In this document: in pieces, positions 1 through 12,215 of the stretch | Layout of the letters: each line of letters starts with the position of its first letter | How positions within the stretch are numbered: the stretch's first letter is position 1 | Assembly: GCF_000684975.1 (NCBI RefSeq) | Contig: NZ_BAXZ01000027.1 | Location: forward strand, 34,104 to 98,103 | From: Paraburkholderia acidipaludis NBRC 101816 | GTDB lineage: Bacteria; Pseudomonadota; Gammaproteobacteria; Burkholderiales; Burkholderiaceae | Direction of reading: 5' to 3' | DNA length: 64,000 nucleotides | The notes under the pieces: generated by a model | The model's database searches: none | Told to the model about the DNA's origin: nothing | What the model saw: only the letters and a program-made list of their open reading frames with translations | Translations under genes and position numbers: made by a program

Positions 1-671
1 TGTCGCACGAACTCGGCGTGCGGCTCGGCGTGACGCCCGCCCAGAGCGACGGCGCCGCGCGCGGCGTGCAGGGCGGCAAGGACGGCGTGGTCTTCGATCT
101 GGCTGCAGGGCCGCTTTCGGGCTTCGATGCCGCGCAGGCCGGGATTTCGCTGCTCGCCGCCCACGCCACGCGCCTGCTCGACGTTCAGTTGAGCGCCATC
201 GAGGCCGAAGGGCGCGGGCGTGTGGTGTCGAGTCCGCGTGTCGTCACGGCCGACCGCACGCGGGCCGTCGTCGAACAGGGAACCGAGCTGCCCTACCAGG
301 CGAAAGTCGGGCAGGGCGTATCGGGGGTGCAGTTTCGTCGCGCCAGTCTGAAACTGGAGGTCGAGCCGCAGATCACGCCTGACGGCCACGTGATCCTCGA
401 CCTCGACGTCGCCAAGGATAGCGTCGGCGAACAGACCGCCGCGGGGCCCGCGATCAACACCAAACACGTGCAGACGCGGGTCGAGATCGAGGACGGCGGA
501 ACGGTGTCGATAGGGGGTATCGACGCGTCCGACGATCGCGACGATGTGACGCGTGTGCCACTCCTGGGCAAAATACCCCTTTTGGGCGCGCTTTTTTCGC
601 ATCGGGCGCACCGCGATCAGCGCAGCGAACTGGTGGTGTTCATTACGCCGCGCGTCGTCGGAGCGAATTGA
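1..671 (+). CDS. pilQ: Type IV pilus secretin PilQ, C-terminal part (5' truncated by window)
   Basis: The reading frame is open from base 3 and ends at TGA 669-671, so only the C-terminal ~222 residues are present. They form the conserved secretin core: an SSPRVVT stretch, GTELPYQ, a hydrophobic LLGKIPLLGALF segment near the end and the final ELVVFITPRVV strand. In PilQ this domain forms the outer-membrane pore through which the type IV pilus passes. The gene lies directly upstream of aroK-aroB-dgt, the usual place for pilQ in beta- and gammaproteobacteria. A competence secretin (HofQ/ComE type) is the same family; the distinction would need the missing N-terminus. Confidence 0.88.
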   Translation, partial: SHELGVRLGVTPAQSDGAARGVQGGKDGVVFDLAAGPLSGFDAAQAGISLLAAHATRLLDVQLSAIEAEGRGRVVSSPRVVTADRTRAVVEQGTELPYQAKVGQGVSGVQFRRASLKLEVEPQITPDGHVILDLDVAKDSVGEQTAAGPAINTKHVQTRVEIEDGGTVSIGGIDASDDRDDVTRVPLLGKIPLLGALFSHRAHRDQRSELVVFITPRVVGAN

Positions 672-784
672 CCCCTAATCACTGATTCGGTAGCAAGCCT
701 GCGCCGCTGCGCGGGCCGCAGGCTCGACAACCCCGCCGCTTTGCCAGTAAGCTGCGGCACCAACCTAAACAGGAAACGCTGCAA

Positions 785-1330
785 GTGCGGGACGCAAACG
801 CCAATGTTTTTTTCGTAGGGCTCATGGGCGCCGGCAAGACGACCGTGGGCCGGGCGGTCGCGCGCCGGCTGGAGCGTGAGTTTTTCGACTCCGACCATGA
901 GATCGAGGCCCGCACGGGCGCCCGCATTCCCGTGATCTTCGAGCTGGAAGGCGAGTCGGGCTTTCGCGAGCGCGAGGCCCACGTGATCGACGAGCTGACC
1001 GGCCGCGAGGGCATCGTCCTCGCGACCGGCGGCGGCGCCGTGCTGCGGCCCGAGAACCGCCTCGCGCTCAAGGAGCGCGGCTTCGTCGTCTATCTGCGCG
1101 CCAATCCGCACGATCTGTGGCTGCGCACGCGGCGCGACAAGAATCGCCCGCTCCTGCAGACCGAAGACCCGAAGGCGCGTCTGGAAGCGCTCTACGAGGT
1201 GCGCGACCCGCTCTACCGCGAGATCGCCGACTTCGTCATCGAAACGGGCCGGCCTTCCGTCAACGGGCTCGTCAACATGGTGCTGATGCAGCTCGACATG
1301 GCCGGCGTCGCGCGAACCCCGGCGCGCTGA
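785..1330 (+). CDS. aroK: Shikimate kinase AroK
   Basis: Phosphorylates shikimate to shikimate-3-phosphate with ATP in the cytoplasmic chorismate pathway. The P-loop GLMGAGKT lies at residues 12-19, the shikimate/Mg-binding acidic pair at D35 and D37 (FFDSDHE), a GGGA substrate loop follows around residue 80, and RPLL of the lid is present. The length of 181 residues is normal for the family. The start is GTG 785 with an AGGAAA ribosome site about 10 bases upstream. aroB follows after a short gap, and pilQ precedes, as in many proteobacteria. Confidence 0.95.
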   Translation: MRDANANVFFVGLMGAGKTTVGRAVARRLEREFFDSDHEIEARTGARIPVIFELEGESGFREREAHVIDELTGREGIVLATGGGAVLRPENRLALKERGFVVYLRANPHDLWLRTRRDKNRPLLQTEDPKARLEALYEVRDPLYREIADFVIETGRPSVNGLVNMVLMQLDMAGVARTPAR

Positions 1331-1355
1331 AGGCGCGTCAGTCATAATGGCCAGC

Positions 1356-2438
1356 ATGATTACCGTCAACGTCGAACTGGGCGACCGCGCCTACCCCATC
1401 CACATCGGCACGGGCCTCCTCGGCCAGACCGAACTGTTTGCGCCGCATATCGCCGGCAAGTCGGTGACGATCGTCACGAACACCGTCGTCGATCCGCTTT
1501 ACGGCGAAACCCTGCGCGCGGCTCTCGCGCCGCTCGGCAAGGACGTCCATACGGTCGTGCTGCCCGATGGCGAGGCCTGCAAGAACTGGGAAACGCTGAA
1601 CCAGATCTTCGATGCGCTCCTTACGGCGCGCGCGGATCGCAAGACCACGCTGATCGCCCTCGGCGGCGGCGTGACCGGCGACATGACCGGTTTTGCGGCG
1701 GCCTGCTACATGCGCGGCGTGCCGTTCATCCAGGTGCCGACCACGCTGCTGTCGCAGGTCGATTCGTCGGTGGGCGGCAAGACGGGCATCAATCACCCGC
1801 TCGGCAAGAACATGATCGGCGCGTTTTACCAGCCGCAGGCCGTGATCGCCGATATCGGCGTGCTGCGCACGCTGCCCGAGCGCGAGCTGGCGGCCGGGAT
1901 TGCCGAGGTGATCAAGACCGGCGCCATCGCCGACGCCGGGTTTTTCAGCTGGATCGAAGCCAACGTCGAGGCGCTCAACCGCTGCGACCCGCAGGCGCTC
2001 GCGCATGCCGTGAAGCGTTCGTGCGAGATCAAGGCATCCGTGGTGGCCGCCGACGAGCGTGAAGGCGGCCTGCGCGCGATCCTCAATTTCGGCCACACGT
2101 TCGGCCATGCCATCGAGGCGGGACTCGGCTACGGCGAGTGGCTGCACGGCGAGGCGGTCGGTTGCGGCATGGTGATGGCAGCCGATCTTTCGGTGCGGCT
2201 CGGCCATCTGGACGAGGCTTCGCGCGAACGGCTCGTGCAGGTCGTGGCGGCCGCGAAGCTGCCGGTGCGCGCGCCGGCCCTTGGCGCCGATCGCTATGTC
2301 GACCTGATGCAGGTCGACAAGAAGGCCGAAGGCGGCGCGATCAAGTTCATCCTGCTGAAGCGTTTCGGCGATACGCTGATCACCGGCGCGCCGGACGAAG
2401 CCGTCCAGGCCACGCTCGCCGCCGCGACGAAGGACTGA
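1356..2438 (+). CDS. aroB: 3-dehydroquinate synthase AroB
   Basis: Converts DAHP to 3-dehydroquinate, the second step of the shikimate pathway, using NAD and a divalent metal. The GGGVTGDMTGFAA NAD-binding loop, the PTTLLSQVDSSVGGKTGIN motif, the metal-site E and histidines (GHTFGHAIE, LHGEAV) are all present. ATG 1356 gives a 360-residue protein starting MITVNVELGD, which matches remembered Burkholderia AroB starts. An in-frame ATG at 1347 would add three residues and cannot be excluded. The gene is co-oriented with aroK (26 bases away) and dgt, so they are probably co-transcribed. Confidence 0.95.
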   Translation: MITVNVELGDRAYPIHIGTGLLGQTELFAPHIAGKSVTIVTNTVVDPLYGETLRAALAPLGKDVHTVVLPDGEACKNWETLNQIFDALLTARADRKTTLIALGGGVTGDMTGFAAACYMRGVPFIQVPTTLLSQVDSSVGGKTGINHPLGKNMIGAFYQPQAVIADIGVLRTLPERELAAGIAEVIKTGAIADAGFFSWIEANVEALNRCDPQALAHAVKRSCEIKASVVAADEREGGLRAILNFGHTFGHAIEAGLGYGEWLHGEAVGCGMVMAADLSVRLGHLDEASRERLVQVVAAAKLPVRAPALGADRYVDLMQVDKKAEGGAIKFILLKRFGDTLITGAPDEAVQATLAAATKD

Positions 2439-2472
2439 GCGCCGCCCGCCCCCATACCTCGCGGAGAACTCG

Positions 2473-3687
2473 GTGAGCGACAGTCGCAACGCAGTTTCAG
2501 CAGACCAGCCAGGCGGGGTTCCCGGATCCGGCGCCGGCGCATCTCTCCTCGCGGCCTCGCCCGAGACGGGGCTCGCGCCATACGCGGCGCATGCGTCCCG
2601 GACGCGCGGGCGCCGCTACCCGGAGCTGCCGCCTGCCGCACGAAGCGAATTCCAGCGCGACCGCGACCGCATCGTTCACTCCACGGCGTTCAGGCGGCTT
2701 GAGTACAAGACCCAGGTATTCGTGAACCACGAGGGCGATCTCTTTCGCACGCGGCTCACGCACAGCCTCGAAGTGGCGCAGATTGCACGCTCGGTCGCGC
2801 GCAACCTGCGCGTGAACGAGGATCTCGTCGAAGCGATCTCGCTCGCACATGATCTTGGCCATACCCCCTTCGGTCATGCCGGCCAGGACGCGCTCAATGA
2901 CTGCATGCGCGAGCACGGCGGCTTCGAGCACAACCTGCAAAGCCTTGCCGTGGTGGACGAGCTGGAGGAGCACTACGGTGCCTTCGACGGCCTCAATCTC
3001 TGCTTCGAGACGCGCGAAGGCATCCTCAAGCATTGCTCGCGCGAGAACGCGCGGCGGCTCGGCGACCTCGGCGAACGTTTCCTGCTCGGGCGTCAGCCGT
3101 CGATCGAAGCGCAGATTGCGAATATCGCGGACGAGATTGCCTACAACAACCACGACGTGGACGACGGCCTGCGCTCGGGTCTGATCAGCATCGAGCAGCT
3201 GGCCGAAGTCGAACTCTGGCAGACGCACTACGAGACCGCCCGCGCCGAGTTTCCCCGGATCGAGGGCCGCCGGCTGGTACACGAGACGGTACGGCGCATC
3301 ATCAATACGCTGATCGTCGATCTGATCGAAGAAACCAGCCGGAATCTGGCGAAGCATGCTCCGCAGTCGATTGACGAAGTGCGCGGCGCGCCGCCGCTCG
3401 TGGCGCACAGCACGCCCGTGGCGGTTCAGGCGGCGACGCTCAAACGGTTCCTCTACCGCAATCTGTATCGGCATTACCGCGTGATGCGCATGGCGAACAA
3501 GGCACAGCGGGTCGTCACTGGCCTGTTCGCCGCGTTCACGGAGGACTCGCGCCTCCTTCCGCCCGCGTACCAGTCGCCCGATCCGTCGGCGCAGCCGCGC
3601 CTGATCGCGCACTATATCGCCGGCATGACCGATCGTTACGCGCTGAAGGAATACCGCCGCCTCTTCGTCGTCGACGACGATGCCTGA
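2473..3687 (+). CDS. dgt: Deoxyguanosinetriphosphate triphosphohydrolase-like protein (HD domain)
   Basis: An HD-superfamily dNTPase, predicted to split dGTP or other dNTPs to the nucleoside plus tripolyphosphate. The metal site reads H97 in RTRLTHSLE and H126-D127 in AHDLGHTPFGHAG, with a later D in ADEIAYNNHD. The 404-residue length fits the short (type 2) dGTPase-like proteins. The N-terminal ~45 residues are low-complexity and may be a linker or reflect a start chosen too far upstream; GTG 2473 has a GCGGAG-like site before it. The gene follows aroB in the same orientation. Confidence 0.9.
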   Translation: MSDSRNAVSADQPGGVPGSGAGASLLAASPETGLAPYAAHASRTRGRRYPELPPAARSEFQRDRDRIVHSTAFRRLEYKTQVFVNHEGDLFRTRLTHSLEVAQIARSVARNLRVNEDLVEAISLAHDLGHTPFGHAGQDALNDCMREHGGFEHNLQSLAVVDELEEHYGAFDGLNLCFETREGILKHCSRENARRLGDLGERFLLGRQPSIEAQIANIADEIAYNNHDVDDGLRSGLISIEQLAEVELWQTHYETARAEFPRIEGRRLVHETVRRIINTLIVDLIEETSRNLAKHAPQSIDEVRGAPPLVAHSTPVAVQAATLKRFLYRNLYRHYRVMRMANKAQRVVTGLFAAFTEDSRLLPPAYQSPDPSAQPRLIAHYIAGMTDRYALKEYRRLFVVDDDA

Positions 3688-3721
3688 TGGCGGCTCGTCA
3701 ACGCACCCGGGAGTCCACGGA

Positions 3722-4468
3722 ATGACAGCCTGGCCGTATCCGCGCGTCTGCGCACACCGCGGCGGCGGCACGCTCGCGCCGGAGAACACGCTGGCGGGCC
3801 TGCGCACGGGCGCCCGCTACGGGCACACGATGGTCGAGTTCGACGCGAAGCTGTCCGCCGACGACGTTGTCTTCCTGCTCCACGACGATACCGTCGAGCG
3901 CACGTCGAACGGCCACGGCGCCGCGGCGCGGCTGCGCTACGACGAACTGGCCGCGCTCGACGCCGGCAGTTGGCGCGACGCGCGTTTTGCCGGCGAGCGC
4001 ATGCCGACGCTCGCGCAGGTCGCCGCGTGCTGCCGCGAAGAGGGCCTCGCCGCCAACGTGGAAATCAAGCCGTGCGCGGACAGGGATGGGGAGACGGGGC
4101 GCCTCGTCGCGCAGGAGGCGGCGCGGCTGTGGCGCGGCGCGACGCCGGCGCCGCTTCTGTCGTCGTTTTCATTCGAAGCGCTGGCGGTGGCTCGCGAGGC
4201 CGCGCCTGAACTGCCATGCGGGCTGTTGTTCGAGCGCGTGCCGGCCAACTGGCGTGAGCAGACCGCCGATCTCGAATGCGTGTCCCTGCACGCAAGCCAT
4301 CGCCATCTGGACGAGGCGCTGGTCGCGCGCATCAAGTCGGCGGGGCTGCACCTGCTCGTCTATACGGTGAACGATCTCGAGCGCGCGCGGCTGCTGGTGC
4401 GCTGGGGTGCCGACACGATCTGCACCGACCGCATCGACCTGATCGGGCCGCACGCCCTCGACGGCTGA
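3722..4468 (+). CDS. ugpQ: Glycerophosphodiester phosphodiesterase UgpQ-like
   Basis: Hydrolyses glycerophosphodiesters from phospholipid turnover to glycerol-3-phosphate and an alcohol. The GDPD TIM-barrel signature is clear: H12-R13 in AHRGGG, PENT at 19-22, then EFDAKLS and HDDTVERTSNG; NVEIKP follows mid-protein. There is no signal peptide, so it is cytoplasmic like E. coli UgpQ. ATG 3722 is preferred because the homology begins there; an in-frame ATG at 3680 would overlap the end of dgt by 8 bases and add 14 residues. Length is 248 residues. Confidence 0.9.
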   Translation: MTAWPYPRVCAHRGGGTLAPENTLAGLRTGARYGHTMVEFDAKLSADDVVFLLHDDTVERTSNGHGAAARLRYDELAALDAGSWRDARFAGERMPTLAQVAACCREEGLAANVEIKPCADRDGETGRLVAQEAARLWRGATPAPLLSSFSFEALAVAREAAPELPCGLLFERVPANWREQTADLECVSLHASHRHLDEALVARIKSAGLHLLVYTVNDLERARLLVRWGADTICTDRIDLIGPHALDG

Positions 4469-4519
4469 GCCGGCGTGCCGGCGGCGGCGCCGTTCGTCGC
4501 ACCGCCGGTGAGGGGCATC

Positions 4520-4897
4520 TCAGCGGCTGCGTGCGATCAGCGCGCCGGCGATCAGCGCGACGCCGCCCACAATGGCGATTGCCTGCCAGGGATTGGCCCG
4601 GACATAGTCGTCGGCATGGGCGATGGCCTCGTCCGCGCGCTCGCGCGTTGCCGCGCGCGCCGCTTCCAGGCGTTCGCGCGCCACATCGAGGCGCTTCCGC
4701 AAGTCCGCACGCAGCTCGGCGGCGTCGGCCTGAGTGCCTTCGCCCAGGGATTTTTCGAGTTCGCCCAGCAGTTCGCGCAGTTCGTCGGCGATGTCGGCGG
4801 CGGCACTGCGCCCGCGGCGCGCAATGCGTCGCGCACGGTGACCCGTCCTCGTCCAGGATTCCCCGAGGGCGTCTCGCGTATTGGGAAATGCGCTCAT
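4520..4897 (-). CDS. DUF883 (ElaB/YqjD-type) inner-membrane protein
   Basis: A 125-residue protein with a charged, coiled-coil-like middle (ELRELLGELEKSL...DLRKRLDVARERLEAAR) and one C-terminal membrane segment (IAIVGGVALIAGALIA) followed by a basic end. This is the layout of ElaB/YqjD proteins, tail-anchored and in E. coli reported to bind ribosomes in stationary phase. The VRANPWQAIAI stretch before the membrane helix is the family hallmark. It is transcribed against ugpQ and stands alone. Confidence 0.85.
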   Translation of the reverse strand: MSAFPNTRDALGESWTRTGHRARRIARRGRSAAADIADELRELLGELEKSLGEGTQADAAELRADLRKRLDVARERLEAARAATRERADEAIAHADDYVRANPWQAIAIVGGVALIAGALIARSR

Positions 4898-5228
4898 GAA
4901 TGGCTCCGTGTTTGAAAAGCAAAGATGGCGGTTTGTCTCGCCCAGGAAAATCGGGCGGCATGGGCACAGTATTGCGCAAATTCGGTACCCGACACGCGAA
5001 GGTGTGCAGGGCAGCTTGCCGCGACGGCCCGCCAGGCGGGGCTTTGTGGCCGGACGTCATATTAGGTGATTACGGGGACAGCACGGTTTTTCCCAGAGGC
5101 ATAGAATCAGGGAAAGCCTGCTCGTGTGTGGTGAAGACCGGGGGCGGGAGAGAGGCGCCGCCGCCCGCCGCCGGGTGCCGAGAGGGCTGGCGGAGGGCGG
5201 TGAACCGGGCGGTTGCCCGGCACGGCAG
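4898..5228. other. Intergenic region between DUF883 gene and ompW
   Basis: About 330 bases without a convincing gene. The left part is upstream of the DUF883 gene and must hold its promoter. The right part follows ompW; it contains a GC-only hairpin at 5204-5219 (6-bp arms CCGGGC/GCCCGG) without a T-run, so it is at best a weak terminator for ompW. Confidence 0.4.
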
Positions 5229-5954
5229 TTAGAAGTTGTAACCGACCTTCAGGTAAGTGACGATCGGATTCAGGTGGATCTTGGCTTCGGCTTGTTGCGG
5301 CAGGACACCAACCTGGGTCTGCTTTTGCGTGTTGAGGGTGGCCGTCACGTTGATCGGAATGTACGACACCGAGAAGCCCGCGAACCAGTGCTTGGTGAAG
5401 TTGTAGTTGAAGCCTGCGTTAAACACTGGCGCCCAGGAACGATCTGTCGAAACGCTGGTCGGACCCCCAAGGGCCGCGCTTTGTTCGAAGGCGCCATTGG
5501 TGATGTGGGCGTCGGTGAACCAGGCGTAGGTCACGCCGATACCGGCATACGGGCGGAACTTGGCGTCAGGCTTGTTGAAGTAGTACTTGAAGAGGAGCGC
5601 CGGGCTCCAGAGCTTCGCTGAACCCAGCTTGCCGTACGGGCTCAGTTCGCCCTCGCCGTTCAGATCGAAGGTCGGCGGGACGCCCAGTTCGAGTTCCGTG
5701 GAGATGTGGTCGGTGATGAAGTAGCCGAAGCTGAGGCCGAGCGTATCGGCCGAACCGACTCCGGCACCGGTCCCCGGGAACGACATGTTGACGGGAGTTC
5801 CGCCCACGCTGTCGATTTTGAGGGGGTCGCTGCCGTCCTGAGGGGCGAAGTGGAACCACCCTGTCGTAACGTAGAACGTGTTGGCTGATTGAGCGTGTGC
5901 TGCCGAAAGACTGGCGAGCGCGGCGATACCTGCCAGCGCCTGTTTTAATTTCAT
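5229..5954 (-). CDS. ompW: OmpW family outer-membrane protein
   Basis: An eight-stranded beta-barrel porin of the OmpW family. Residues 1-21 are a signal peptide ending AHA before QS. The mature part shows the family features: a SADTLGLSFGYFITDHISTEL strand pair and the LFKYYFNKPDAKFRPYAGIGVTY block, and it ends in F (VGYNF), the usual signal for barrel assembly. The start ATG 5954 has a GGAGGAG ribosome site. OmpW proteins form a channel for small hydrophobic molecules; the exact substrate here is unknown. Length 241 residues. Confidence 0.92.
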   Translation of the reverse strand: MKLKQALAGIAALASLSAAHAQSANTFYVTTGWFHFAPQDGSDPLKIDSVGGTPVNMSFPGTGAGVGSADTLGLSFGYFITDHISTELELGVPPTFDLNGEGELSPYGKLGSAKLWSPALLFKYYFNKPDAKFRPYAGIGVTYAWFTDAHITNGAFEQSAALGGPTSVSTDRSWAPVFNAGFNYNFTKHWFAGFSVSYIPINVTATLNTQKQTQVGVLPQQAEAKIHLNPIVTYLKVGYNF

Positions 5955-6144
5955 ATATGTGCTCCTCCATAAAAGGCCCGCTCATTATGAACATAACGTT
6001 TGCAACAAACCATACGCCACGGTTAGAGGCTTCTCCCTAAGCGCCGCGACGTTTCCGCTTCAAGCCGTATGCCTTGCGCACCAAGCGCCGGCGCGGCCTG
6101 GCGGGTCTGCGGGTATTCACCAACGGACTAATGGAAAATCGAGC

Positions 6145-7101
6145 ATGGCACGGCTTGCACGTCTTTATGTACCCGATCAGCCGCAGCACGTGATCCTGCG
6201 CGGACTCGACCAGCAGCCCGCATTCGTCGACGACCAGGACTACGAGCTTTTCATCGATTGCCTGAAGGCGGCGGCGCGCGATCATCATCTGGCGGTTCAC
6301 GCATGGGTGCTGATGCCCGGCGCGGTGCAACTGCTCGCCACTCCTTCCGACGAGGCGAGCCTGCCGAAGGCCATGCAGGCCGTCGGCAGGCGCTACGTGG
6401 CGCACTTCAACCGCCGCTATGCGCGGCGCGGCACGCTTTGGGAAGGCCGCTACCGGGCCACGGTGATCGAGGCCGAGCGGTTCTTCCTGCTGGCGAGCCG
6501 CGTGGTCGAACTGGCGCCGGAGCGCAATCGTCTCGTCTCCGTACCCGAGGACTACCGGTGGTCGAGCTACCGGCATCACATCGGGCTTACCGTCGATAGC
6601 CTGATCACCGACCATCCGCTGTATTGGGCGCTCGGCAACACGCCGTTCGAGCGCCAGCGCGCCTACCGCGAGCTGTGCGAACAGCCGCTGGACGAACGCG
6701 AGACCTCGCAGCTGATGCAGGCCACGCTCAAGGGCTGGGTGCTCGGCAGCGAGACGTGGCGCGATTGGGCGTCGCGCACGGCGAACCGTCGCGTCTCGCC
6801 GCTGCCGCGGGGTCGGCCGCGCAAGGTGCGCGAGGCTCCGGCGTCGGCGCCGGCGGGCTCGGCGCCAGCGGCCGCCAATATATCGGGGTCGAATCAACCG
6901 GCCGCTGTGCCGTCCACCTCCGCAAACTCGCCTGGCGGGCACGGCAGTGGTCAGCCGACAACACATCCGGCAGCTCATCCGGATAGTCAGACCGCCGGTT
7001 CGGGGGGGCATTCGCCCGCTCCGTCCCCGGCGGGCGGCCCGGCGCCGGCCAGTTCGCCATCGAGTCACGAGGAGCGCAAACCCGGCACCGGCACGCATTG
7101 A
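6145..7101 (+). CDS. RAYT/Y1-transposase-like protein with lost catalytic residues
   Basis: Related to REP-associated tyrosine (Y1, IS200-like) transposases: it keeps the N-terminal PQHVILRG, the ARRGTLWEGRYRATVIE block and PEDYRWSSYRHH. The nuclease site is gone. Where the family reads PNHVH (the metal-binding HUH), residues 58-62 read PGAVQ; where the nucleophile lies in RYxxLNP, residues 119-125 read RVVELAP, so Tyr is Val120. The last ~100 residues are a Pro/Ala/Ser/Gly-rich tail, not part of the fold. ATG 6145 is chosen because homology starts there. No inverted repeats frame it as an insertion sequence. From memory, a similar gene precedes gltB in other Burkholderia, which suggests a domesticated DNA-binding protein. 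Confidence 0.82.
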   Translation: MARLARLYVPDQPQHVILRGLDQQPAFVDDQDYELFIDCLKAAARDHHLAVHAWVLMPGAVQLLATPSDEASLPKAMQAVGRRYVAHFNRRYARRGTLWEGRYRATVIEAERFFLLASRVVELAPERNRLVSVPEDYRWSSYRHHIGLTVDSLITDHPLYWALGNTPFERQRAYRELCEQPLDERETSQLMQATLKGWVLGSETWRDWASRTANRRVSPLPRGRPRKVREAPASAPAGSAPAAANISGSNQPAAVPSTSANSPGGHGSGQPTTHPAAHPDSQTAGSGGHSPAPSPAGGPAPASSPSSHEERKPGTGTH

Positions 7102-7118
7102 TTCTTTTTGAATCAATG
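7096..7118. repeat. 9-bp inverted repeat over the stop codon of the RAYT-like gene
   Basis: Arms CATTGATTC (7096-7104) and GAATCAATG (7110-7118) are perfect, with a TTTTT loop. The TGA stop at 7099-7101 lies in the left arm. It may serve as a 3' mRNA end structure. Confidence 0.6.
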
Positions 7119-7129
7119 GCTTAATCAGG

Positions 7130-7160
7130 AAGGCGGCATCATCGGATGCCGCTTTCTTTT
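7130..7160 (+). terminator. Rho-independent terminator after the RAYT-like gene
   Basis: Stem GCGGCATC (7133-7140) pairs with GATGCCGC (7145-7152), extended by A-T pairs outside, loop ATCG, followed by TTTCTTTT. It separates the RAYT-like gene from gltB. Confidence 0.75.
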
Positions 7161-7171
7161 GCACTTATTTA

Positions 7172-7227
7172 ATATGGCCCCAATAAAAAGATGTGCGGAT
7201 GCACCATCTTTATAATTGGGTCCATAT
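7172..7227. repeat. Long AT-rich imperfect palindrome upstream of gltB
   Basis: The left arm (7172-7193) and the right arm (7205-7227) are complementary over about 22 pairs with one mismatch and one bulged base, around an 11-base loop. The arms share ATATGG, CCCAAT and AAAGATG. It is far richer in A+T than its surroundings and lies ~180 bases before the gltB start, inside the putative promoter region. There is no T-run directly after it, so it is not a simple terminator. Confidence 0.65.
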
Positions 7228-7405
7228 CATGCAGTTTTATTTGCATGCCCTTGATTCGTCGCGTATATTCGCCTTTCGGCTCTCCTTGGCGCACAACGCG
7301 GGAAGCCCGCATCGCCCGCGCAACGCCGTACAGCGGTCGCGCAAGCGGCGGGAACAAAAAAGTACGGAATCAACGGCCAGCCCTGGCCATTCTTGGACGG
7401 TCCCC

Positions 7406-12106
<4,701 letters not shown>

Positions 12107-12215
12107 AGCCCGGGCATACGGACTGAACAGACGAAGGAGCGCCTGCCGCTGCGCGTGAAGTGCGCGGCAGCGGGCGCCGATCCCCTCACCGAATACATGG
12201 ATGGACGAGAGCCAA

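Noticed and set aside
5204..5219. Strong terminator for ompW
   Set aside because: The hairpin is only 6 bp and no T-run follows on the minus strand.
6145..7227. A complete IS200/IS605-like insertion sequence
   Set aside because: The transposase-like protein lacks its catalytic residues and the neighbouring palindromes do not form left and right element ends around it.
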